DNA of 28,271 bases from Acanthaster planci (Eukaryota > Echinodermata > Asteroidea > Valvatida > Acanthasteridae), in contig NW_019091362.1 of NCBI RefSeq assembly GCF_001949145.1, forward strand, positions 2,297,623-2,325,893. The letters run 5' to 3'. Position 1 is the first letter of the stretch. Each line of letters begins with the position of its first letter. The notes beneath the pieces are model-generated. The model had not been told where the DNA came from and searched no databases. It worked only from the letters and a program-made list of their open reading frames with translations. The translations under genes and the position numbers were made by a program. This document shows positions 12,501 to 24,500 of the stretch, piece after piece.

Positions 12501-15500
12501 TGCGCAAAGGTCATAACTGAAAAAAAAAAATGACGCAGATACTAACAGATGGCTGTATACTGTGCTTGTGTTTTGTGCTGTGTGGCGTGTTAAATTTTCT
12601 GTTGTGTTGCATTGTGTTTTTCATTGCGTTGTGGAGGTCTGGGGCTTAGGTTTGGTTTAATATAACAGAGCATTCAAATCTACAATCCTTTGTGTAATGA
12701 GAAACATAAAAAAAAACACTTCACACTTGGATTAAAAAGACCCTAGCCCCCCCCTCCAAAAAAAAACCTTTTTGAAAACTTCATGATGAAAACACCACTT
12801 ACAGATTTTTGGCAAAGTTTTTACTTTCCCAAAATGTTAGGATAGAAACAAGTAAGTTCTTTATTCTTCTTTGTGGTTGGGTTGATTTCATTCCTAAGAG
12901 AAACATTCACCCCCAAATTCTGTGAAATAGCATTTCACAAAGCTATCAATCCGTCTTGAGCAGAAGTGCCCTTTCATCAGATAAAAAGAGCCATGTTGGT
13001 CGGGAGTGTTCAGTTTGCTGGTTGCAACGCGACCATAACGCATGCATTTGACAGTCGTTTGTGAACCAACGAAGCGCAGTTCTGACCAAAGGGGTCTCTG
13101 TTGATGGGAAAATGGCATTCTCTCTTGGTCCAGCTCGGGGCTCATGAGCACCCGCCACTTGTTCCAATTACGGAACTGCACTGAAGAAAATTTTAAAAAT
13201 GCAGGTACCTTAAAATTACAGTCATTTTTGTTTGACACATTTTCCGCATGGTCAGTGCAAAAACCCACCCACCAATCAGGTGCTATTCTTGCATATGGAG
13301 AAGTGCTCTGGTGTAATTGCATTCAATTGTTGGCAAAAAGGCAAGAAAAAGATGCATTGTTGATCAACAGGAGTTGGTCAGTGTAGACGAATCCGTTGAC
13401 CACATGCGGCCCCAGCAATGGCAGTGAGCAAATAACTACTGCACAAAGCCCACAGGTGAAGCTTACCTAAAAGGTGACCATCGGGAATGTCCCGACAGAA
13501 ACGGGACTGAATTCATCTATACACGCTGTGGACAAATATTTCTTTGAAAAAAGAAGCCCATCATAATGCTCCTCCAATTAAGACTGAAACATAGGAGAAC
13601 AATTATTGCTCAGATGTGGTTGTTCATTAATGCTCAGACTTACATAAAGCTGATGATAAAGACTCAAAAGTCAGTATTAGGGGACCCACGAGTAGAAAGG
13701 TGAAATTTAGAAGCAAAAACCGATACCGTACATGTGGGTCATTCTATAAATTTGAGCTCTAATTTTTTTCCTGTCCCTGTTACGTATGGCGTATGATTTT
13801 TGAATGTTTAGAACTCATTAATTCCAAGACTGAATAAGTACTGCAAATTGACCGGCCGAACAAATAATAATAGTTTGAAATCAATTTCAGTGATACATCC
13901 CTTGTCAAAAATGTCAGATGGTATACATGGCAGAGGTAACAGGGACAGAAAAATGTCACCCTTTGGACCCCAAACTTATAGAATGACCAATTTACACAAC
14001 CCTGGGAGATGACAATTACCAGTAGACAACAAACTCGTAAGGGCCAAAGGGATAGCCTCACGCACACAGAACTTGTTAAGAAAGTCATGGCAAAGCCGGA
14101 AAAAAGCCCCATAACCAGAATTTGAAGAGTTGAAAGGGACTGAGGAGAATATCTAACCGGTGGTTAGTATACCAACTGAACCCAACAAAGGCTCTTATCA
14201 TTTCCTTTTAGTGACGCTGAAGCCCATGGAGATGATTCAACTCGGACAGCTCGGCAATTCATGCATTGGTAACCAATGCAACTGCATTGTAGTCACGTAC
14301 TAAAAACAGTTGCCACGACACAGTGGTATTCAATAGTTGTGAGGGCTAGAAGACACCTACGGAGCAATATAAATGCCATTAAGAAAAGGACAGATGTTTC
14401 TTTATACTGATATAGAAACAACTATCCGGTAGAGACCGACTGGCCGTTCGAAGTAATGAGCGATGAATAAGAGCTTCACAAGGTTAATTTGGCCAGAAAA
14501 CATTCAGTATTACAAGGTCAACGAGAAGCCCCAACACTCATCAATGCAAATATCGACAAGAACAGCACTGCTAGGAGAGAGTAGCTCTTATTGAACATGA
14601 TTAGGCAGTTCTGGACAACAAGACGCACTTTTCACGAAATGTTTTGGATTTGAAAGATGGCTCACCAAGTGATTGATTTTGTTAAAATGTGTCCTTTTTA
14701 CAAAAAGTGCCTTAAGATTGGGTGTTTCCTCTGAAACTTGATTTGATAGTGACTAATGTACAAGATGTCAATTTATTTTTACCATTGAAGGTTTTATAAC
14801 TGTGCATGTTTTACATGCAAGTAAGCTGAGAAGAATGTGGTACCTCGCCCCTTCGAATGATATACATGTATACCGGTACATGTATGGACTGCAGTTTCCA
14901 AGGCACCAGCCTGAGTGTAACCAGCCCCTATTTAGAGTATATAGTACTATACTATTCAGCACCAAAAGTGCCAAATCAGGAATAATTCTCCAATTTCTAG
15001 TACAGAATCTCAACAAATGGTAGGGGGTTAACCACTTCCTGCCGGGGCAGTTATCAATGTTGATGATGCTGGGCCGGGATATTTATCATTTTTTTCTGTT
15101 TTAAAAATTCTTTAAAAATTTGTATCTTCCTTTACTGGACACTTACAAACACATGAAGGACTGTTTGGTGGCCCCTCTAGCCTGACAGACAAAATTTATT
15201 GACGCCTGAGTATTTCAGCCAGGCCTGCAGCCTTGTAAAAAGAGCCCAGATTGTGCGGTGTTATGTAACTTTCTTTTGTTCACGAACCTTGCTCAGTGCA
15301 CTGCTGACCTCCATTCAATAGGGGCCAGATTAGCATGCAGTGGTGCTGTGTGGCTCATCGCTGCGGTGGTAAAGCGCTTTTGTCCCCGGCGGTAATCCGC
15401 TTGCTCTAAATGGCCAAAACCTTGGTATACTGTTTCAAAACAAGGCTGGATTATCTCCACTTTTGAGAGGGAAAATGTCGGCAATTCCCAGCAGCCTGGT

Positions 15501-18500
15501 CTTTTGTTCCAAGTACTGTCTTTTGTTACAAGGTCCTGTTCCCTTTGTCCGAGTTCATAGACCCCGGCCACGCATTTAAAGCATACATGTCCGGATCCGG
15601 AATCCCCAGCAGGAGTGGTTAAGTACATTTAATTCCAAGGGTTGAAAGAAACAAGATTCAAAGGTCAAATGCCTTATTTCCAGCTGTAAAGCAGCACATC
15701 ATTGTTCCAGCAGAAACAAAAATTAGAAAGAAGCAAGACGTCAGATGAAGCCTCCCGCAGTAGACAAGTTTTGCCCGAAAAATTATGCATTTGCAGCTCA
15801 GTACATTTATCACCAAGGATGGGTTTAACTCCAGCTGGACAACCATACTGTATGTACATGAAAAAAATGCAGTGCATACCTGATGCTGTCAATGTCCGCC
15901 AATGGTGTATCGGTACATGTATTTAAGATATGATTGCAATAGCAAACAAGTGGTAAAAATTGTCAAAAGGGTCACACACTATTTGGTTTCAGCAAGAAAA
16001 GAATATTTTACCAAGTTGGTGCCTGGCAACATTATACAAAGACACAAAGCAAACAACAAAAGCAGCTTGTACTTGTGTGGAGCAATTAACTTTCTTATAT
16101 ATGTACAAGCTTTCTTGAAAATTGCAATGGCAGTCTGACTAGCTTCTTTTTTTCTTTTTTTTCCCTTTTGCAGCATCGAAATCCTTGCTGGATCTTTTAA
16201 GCAGAGCAAAACATGACTACAACAAATTGTTTAATGGCTTGATTTCAACTAAGGGTAATTCCAGAAATTAAGGGTCCAAAAGTGTGACATTTTTGTGTCC
16301 CTATTACAGCTGATCTTTGTTATTTGACAAGGAAATGTCACTGGAATTGATTTCAAACTATTACAGTTTGTTGGACAGGTAATTTGCATTAATTCATCAC
16401 TCTTGGAAATTAGACAATGAGTTCTGAACTTAAAAAATCATGTCAGACGTAACAGGGACACCAAGAAAATGGACCCCCAATTTCTGGAATGACCCCTCAT
16501 CTGTTTAATTAAATGTCACTGATTGGACTTTTTGTAGTAATTTTTGAAATGATCATGCCAAACACAGTCAACATGCAAGCCCCCAGGTGGCTTAGAACAG
16601 GGCACACAACATTCATGCCCAAAACAAATAAAAGGTATGTGAGCTCCTAAAAAATTTCAACATTCATCTGATCAAAGTTATTATTTTTTCCCGAAGATAA
16701 AAAGCTACCAAGTCACCAACACATTTGAACTGTTCCTTTGCAACAATTCTATACATGGTGGTGTGCACCCCCCACCCCCAAAACACATACACACAAAGTC
16801 CACAGGACATCAAACATCCTCTTTTTTTCCATATGTATATGTGGGTCTACCTTCTTTTCTTCTCTGTTGGTGAGGTTCTGCTTCGTCTGCAATGCCTCCA
16901 TGGCAGGAATCCATTTGTCGTTCCACATGCGATCTATGCGCTGTTTGACCCATTCCAGCTTGACTGCATTGGCCCTGTCGAGAATGGCCATCAGACCTTC
17001 CTTGTCTTTTCTGAGGGTGGCCTGTATCATGCATCCAAAACAGTTTTATTGAGAAAAAAAATACAGAAACAAATGGTGACATTAACATAACAGTAAACTG
17101 AAGTCAAATTTACAGTCTGGGACCCATGACATCACATCCTACACACAGGGCTTTCTATATCCAGCAGATGGGAACATACACATCTATTCATCAGTTTTTT
17201 GACAGGCTGAAGAGGTCATAGGATCGCCCTCTGAATTTCGTATTGACATGAAAAAATATCTTCCAATCACATGTACCCTTCTATTGGTGTTAACATGACT
17301 ACGCAAGTTAAAGTTCATGATGTAATTAAAACGTATTAACCCAGCAATGCCCAAATATTTTACCTGTTGACCGTTGAAGACTGTTTGGGTTTTAATAAAT
17401 ACAGAGTAATATACAAGGTGAACCTAAGGCCAATATACATGTGCCTATGTAATCTTCCTCTGAATTTCCAATTTCAAACCGATAGGAATGGATGTTAAAT
17501 GCATCTACATGTATATATCTGGTACCCTCTGTATGTATATGTAAATCCAAGCTTCTATCATGTACAGCACCATCCTGTATCTCCTCCTACAATTTCAAAC
17601 ATCCAAGAAATTTCACAATTTTTCCAGCATCACACCCTGACCCTCATTGTTGGAACAAATTTATACCTTCAACAAATCTGCTTAACTCAAAATAAGAAGA
17701 TACTAAAGTAGGAGGAAATGCACACCTAGGACTGATGGGTTCTTGCTTCAGAGAAAATGCCCGAGTTAATTGGAATTTCCAATATGAAGGACTTCAGCTT
17801 TCAGAGCAAACTGTATGATACATGTACTCAAGATGTACAACACACTGCAACAGTGAAGCTGTCATGGCTGACCGCTTAGTAAGAATCAATTCAATGAAAC
17901 ACATTTTACAACTGCTTTGCTTTTGCTACGCATACATTTACATTGACCAGAAAAATATCCATTCTACCTAACCCTCAACCTACATGTACCTAACCCCATC
18001 CTTCCACCCCACCCGACCCAATCCCAAACAAATCACTGCCCCTTCCTCTCACCACCTCCCTGCTCATTCCAAACAAATCCCCACTCCATCCCCACCAAAC
18101 AAGCGATTTTCCCACTGTGTCAGCTCCCCACTTATGCCACCGTATCCCCGGCCCAGATATCATGCTTGAGGCGGACGCTTGTTTAACACTGCAGAAAACA
18201 GACGATCCAACCCCGCCCCAAATATCATGCTTGAGGTGGACCCTTGTTAAACACTGCAGAAAACGGACAATCCAAGTACAAAGTCCAATTATCATGTATG
18301 CATGCAAGTCTGTGTGGACAATGTATGTAATACAGTTATTAGAAACCTGTGGGTCTGCATGTGGTTGCCACGATGGAAAGCCCTGTATAAACCTATGGAC
18401 AGACAGATGTTCAAATAAAAGTATCTGTTGTGTAAACTCACATCTTCTTTGCAGCTAATCACAATTTAAAATGTAAACAATTTCCCTATTTGAAATTGAA

Positions 18501-21500
18501 CAATTCCTCACTTACCAAATGGTTTAAATGGATTCGTGTTTTTAATTTCTGAAGTAAAATTGCCATTTTAAAGGGAAAAATGTTATATCTAGATCTTAAT
18601 ATGTTGTCAATAAGGGATATCAAAATTGTAAAAAAGAAAAAACCGACATTTTGTAAAATGTAAAAAGCACAATTTCTCAACTCAGACGGGAGAAAGATTA
18701 AGATTTTGGAGAATCCAGTCAACACTTCTATGGACATGAAGTAGGTCACCAACTAAATGCATTAAGCATGAGACACAGGAATATCAGGTTACTTTCAGGT
18801 AACTTAACAGATGTGGGATTTCTCACAAACAAAACTAAATGAAAAAACAACAACACTAAAACAGTAATTGAAAAAGTAATTTCAATCCTTCTACATGCAT
18901 GTCTCATCTTCACCACATCACACACTCTGTAAGCTCGTTTGTGGTAAGGGGGAAACAATTTATATGTAGCTGTCTTCGTATGACACTGGTGGTAACGTCA
19001 GACATGGTTTGTGCCAGTAGGGCCATAATATGTGATCAGAACACTGAACAGGCTCCTAGAGCCATGCCAATGTCTGTTCTCACACTCATCCTTAACTCAA
19101 TGTTAGCAGCCCTGGGAAAACTTGTTTAGAAGCCCTGCTTCTGATGGCTGCGAGGGAGGTTTTGACTCCGGGTGCACGTTAATGTCACAGCTAAACACAC
19201 AAGTGCCTTTTCTTCACTTCCCACAGTGTTTCATGTAATCATTGCCAACGTCTGATTTCGGTTCCAATTCAGTCTGTTTTAGTGTTTTCTTTGTTACATC
19301 CCAATCACTGCAGAGTAAGACAGGATACCTGTGTAAATACGTGATTACACCCTGAAGCTAATACGCTCTGACATTTTTCAGGTATGTGTAGATGCATGTA
19401 ACTGTGATGACATACATGTACATGTGCTAGGGCAACCTAGCAGCCATGGTATTACTGTGATGGCATGGCCTGTTAACTGTGCACAGAAAGCAGCTGTGGC
19501 ATGGGCAACCAGCACTTTTTAGCCAGTTTCCTTCCACAAACAAGAGATCAAGAGAAATGCATTACAAACAAGGATGAAGTGTTAACAAACACTGATGTCC
19601 CATCGAGCCCATGCCTAAATCCACAACTTTAATTTTTGAATTGCAAACAACATTTGTCCGAATTCTGTTAGCCATTCTGACACTTCAGACTGAAATGCAA
19701 ATAGACTTGTGGAATTATCAGAAACAATGCACAACCCATATTTGAAGTTCATACAAAAATATTTCTCAAGATATTGCATTAAAAAGATTTCTATCATTTT
19801 GGTAACTGTGACCTTGACCTTTGACCTTTTGGACCCAAATGTAAAAAAAGCTTCCAACAAACCAAATTTGAAAATTTATGTGTAAATAAGTTCTCAAGTT
19901 ATCGGGCTGACAAGAATATTACGGACACACACCCAAGGAAGGACAAGCCGGAAAGTACATGTACATGTATACCCCTTCAACCTTGTCGGCGGGGGCCTAA
20001 AAATGTAAATGTGTGCAGCGTACAGGAAGTACCGAGTAGACTGAAATCCAGTACACATCTGTTAAGGTTCATTTCCTGAACACATGTTGTTTTGTACCAT
20101 TTAGGTAGACAATGTGAGCCTGTGGCACAAGTGTACTCCAAAACGTACAATTGTCGAAGAAACACCCTTTCTGCATTTAAGTGATCTTGCTTTCATAAGA
20201 CACATCATCTTCAGTTTGAAGGCCGTCGTCCAGTCTGCTCTGGATTGGCCAGCTTTCTCCTTTTGGCTCTCCTCCACTTGGCCCTGTCTGCTGCATGCCT
20301 CACTATGACTCCAAGTAATCACACAAGACACTCACCCTTTTTCAATCTTATCATACCAAAATCAATACACTAACAGAAAGACATCTAAAAGTTCTGGCAT
20401 ACTTTGTCATCACAAAACCAAGCCCACTGATGAAGCATCCCTCGTGTTACACACTGTGTGTCTGTCCTGTAAAACCTACATGTACACTAAGATACATAGA
20501 GGTACATGTACCATCACACAATGGACTACATCAAAATCACTAGGTTTTGTTAGGGTCTTTGTCCCTTTTTGCTTTGAAAGTAATGTAAACTTCTCCCACC
20601 CTAATCACCAGTGCCCTCTCAAGGAACCCATTTCTCTGACAGCAACAAATCCTAACCCTACGTTGAAACAATAATAGTCAATTATGTACACGTTCTCAAA
20701 CACACATGTGCTTGGCCGAACTGTTATTTATAATATCCACATGCAACGGTACTTATACACACTACAAAAATACCCATTCAATCTTCGAAGTGAACCGCAC
20801 GTGCATTCAATACACTGTTGATTGCAGAAACCCACCCCCCCTTTTTATGGTTCAATGACGGTGAATTCAATTCAGATTCTGCATGGATCACACTGTATCT
20901 CCGTGTAATAAATATACTTAAGTGTGGCAGTATTAAACTGAGGCACTGCACCGCAATCTAATTTGCAAAATTCCGGCCGTAACGTGCAACCATTAAAGTT
21001 AATGGTCATCCATTTTACGACTGATCTGAGCCAACCAAATCATCCATGCATACACTACCCTGATGTGTTTCTTTATCTCCACCCCCCGCCCCCCAAGGTT
21101 GGTTGTGCATTGTGAGAGCTCACACGTGTATCTATGGGTAAAATTTGAGCCAACACGTACTGACTACACGAAACGCCGCTTCAGGTAGTCGGCTAAGAAG
21201 GCCATGTTTTGACAGGTTAGGGTAACCACATCGGCTGTGTGGAGGAAAAGAGAAAGTAAACATTTCCTACCAAATAGGAAGGTGAATATTTGATTAATGC
21301 ACGTGATGCCTGCTGGGATTCTGAAGGATAGGAACGAAACAAAAATGTACAGGGATAGACGAGTATGTAAGAAGAGGCTCATTTCTAGGAGGGGTTCCAT
21401 GAGCTCAGTCTACAACATTCTTGCCAATTACCCTCAACTCTGACCAACATGCAGCATAGCATCATTTTTTGTTCCCCTCCCCGTGGTCGTACATAAACCA

Positions 21501-24500
21501 GTACATGCATGGATGTAGGACATACATGTACACGACAATTGCCCCGGAAAATCAGACGGCAGAGGGAAGGGGAGGCAGAAGTCTGAGCAGGAAGAAAAAA
21601 AGCAAAAGACACAAATATGTTGTTCAACATCCAGTCATTCAAACAACTGACATAAGAGGAGTAAGTCTTGAAGGGCTTGGTAAAAAAAACAATGCTCCAA
21701 ATACGTCTCTACAAGTTCCTTTAATTTGACAACCATTTTCAAGTTGGATTAAGACACCACATTCTCAGGGTAACAGGCTTTTTAACATTTCAAACGAGCA
21801 ACTGATCTCTGCTAAAACTGCACGTACTCCAAACAAAGCCAAACCAGCATTCTCCCCTCCTACATCATTCTGTTAAGCTTTAATCTGGATTGATAGTCCC
21901 TTTCGGTTTAATCTAAATCCCAAATAAAGCAGGATGGGTAGTTTGAACAACAATTTTTTTTATCCATGCAAGTCCCACTTGGGTTGAGCTCATTCGTAAA
22001 TAAATGGGTTAATAAATAGTTAAAGGATGATTTAATGTTACTATTACAGTAATATTAACATATTTATCGCAAAAGATGGGATGAATCCATCTCTGCCTCA
22101 CTTTTTCGGTCAGTTTTCTTCCTCAGAGGTATACTTAGGCAAAGGACTACTTCCTGTCTAAAACATGATGCAAGTTGATACCAGTTTATTTACCACTCCC
22201 CATAGGCCATCTGAATTTGATACTGACTTCATTATGGAATATAGCCAAACACTAAGCAGGATATAAATGTATGTGGGTACATGCCCTTCCCATAATCTGT
22301 AAACATGTTTGTGGTGCATTGCCTTGTTAATGTACATGTAAAGGCATGATAACTGATAGCTACATGTAAGCAGCAAACATATAATGTACATGATCTGACA
22401 CACCTCTTGCTGTGTTTCTAATCCTGGTTGGCTGAGAATATGGTCACAGGGGGTTCACTAATGTAGGCTACTACCAGGCAGTGAATAGAAATTTGCACTT
22501 GCATAAACTGGACACCTGCTAAGACATTATGTACGCCCCTACCAGTATATTCTAGAGTATAGTGCCCAGTTAGGCACTATACTCAAAATGTTGATTGATT
22601 ACAGCACCCTCATATGACAAAAACAATTAACACCAACATTACAAACTTAATCTACAGAGACTGAAAGCATTCCTTGATTTTCTTGTTGAATTGCTTAGGA
22701 GTTGATGAGTTGAATTGAAATACGCATGATGAGCAATGTACATGTACATGTAGTTCGTTAATGAGACTCTCCGAAAGGTTACTTTTCTCATTTTACATTT
22801 TGGACAAATGTGTGTTGTAAGATGCATACAGACTGCCATCATTTGGCAACTTGTGCACGTCCAGACCCCCCTCCATCAAGCCTGTGAGTGACCAGAAGAG
22901 GGTCAAATTTCCCAGGGCCTTTAGCATCGGGCAATGCTATACATGTACATTTAGCAGCCTGTTCTGGTCACTCATAGTCCCTCAAAGAGGCGCACTAGTG
23001 ACCTAAGGCCAAAAAAAAAGACTCCGGTTTCTGGTCATGGACTTGGTCCAAAAGTGGTGCGGTGATGAGTTTTTGTTTTCTGGGATTTTTTTAATCCTCT
23101 TTTTCTTTTTTCCTTAGAAGTGATGCACATGCACATATACAGTACTTGCGCATGGCCTTGTTACAGTACTAATAAAAAGACCATAAAATATGACAAGAGG
23201 CAATGGTTTCATTCCTCTCACTCAAACAAGAGGCTTCTATTCATGGCAAGATTGAGCTTGTTAAAATACAGCAGCACAACCATGGAAAATCATATGTGAC
23301 AAATAAATGGTCAGCTCCAGTTTGCAGTTTTAAATGAAGTTCTCATGAGGTAGCAGTATGTGACATTCTTTGCACATTGTATTCTGCTTTAGCTTAGAGG
23401 AAACAAGTTGCACGTCAAATAGCCTATGAAAAAAAAATAAATAAAAATAGTTCAGCTCCAGAGTCAAAATGAAAATAAAATTCTCACGAGGTAAATGATA
23501 TACTGTGCACATTGTTTTCTGTTTTAGCTTACAAGAAATAAGCTGCATTTAATAAACTGGGGAAGAAATTCAGCTCAGAAAATAAAATCTCCTCTCACTC
23601 TAATCTACCGCTGTTCTTTGCAAGTGACGATGCATGACTTGTTACATGTATGGTTGTCATAACGCGATGCAAGTCCATCGCCACTGCATGCGTACGTACC
23701 GCCACTGCCTCGCTGACACTGAAATAGACAGGCCCCTCATGGTTTGCTGCTCCAAAGCATTTTCAAGATGTATATTTACGGACATAAGACCACTTTGTTT
23801 GTCTGGTTCACAGACATATGAGGGCCCGGGTCTAAATCAATTGGCTACGACCAAAAATTACACCGAGCATTTGGCAGCATCCACGGCTAGTTCCCATAGA
23901 ATCATGCATAATATCAAGCCGCAGCCAACTGATTCGGACACAGCCTTCGTGTAAAGATACACGAATGATGTCATCTGATCAGAGTGCCCGACTGAAATGT
24001 ATGGAGGCCTAGGGGGATTCCATCACCGTACATATTACTCCACCCCACCCATTGAAAACATGTTAAAGTTACGCAGTAGCAGAATTCCTGCCGATCAAGT
24101 AAGTTTGGCGGCTTTTGGAAATCATTTTATGCAAAATTAAAAAATTCTTTGTTTTGCCGACGCACAGGTCTACGGCGACGTGCATGGTAACCAGAAACCA
24201 GAGACTTTTGGGGGGTCTTACTGCAAGTCCAAATGCACTTAAAAAGTGGCATTGCGTGCAACACTTACCTCTCAGGTTATCCCTTCACTTCTTGCATTTC
24301 ATACTGACAATTACATGTATAAGCTGTACACGCAAGCTGAAGAAGTGTGTATATGTACACTGCATGTATTTCACAGGTACATATGAAATCAAGGCCAACC
24401 TCAAGAATCCCTCTTGAGATTTCCTTTACGGAGTAACACTGAGTCATGAACTCTGGGAGATGGGGCACATGACTCCAACGGTGCTTCCAACTGGACAATC

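Larger units (their letters stand above)
10719..16850. other. Intron, 6132 bp, with two family A MITEs
   Basis: Holds a GAAACTT microsatellite-like patch (10836-10877), an unassigned coding-like frame (12904-13180), family A elements (13737-13988 and 16253-16495) and an open frame at 15293-15628. Between them I see A/T-rich DNA with homopolymer runs (for example A-runs near 12521 and 12762, a C-run near 12748) and nothing else. Confidence 0.65.

Noticed and set aside
18117-18458. 113-codon plus-strand open frame
   Set aside because: It lies over the 65-bp tandem duplication and a low-complexity tract; its repeated peptide is a by-product of the DNA repeat.
23330-23548. 72-codon minus-strand frame with repeated SKLKQ peptides
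   Set aside because: It is the translation of the 141-bp tandem duplication, without splice sites or conservation evidence.
23634-23954. 106-codon plus-strand frame in CpG-richer DNA
   Set aside because: No known motif, no splice context, and the composition alone can explain the lack of stops. Not supported as a gene.
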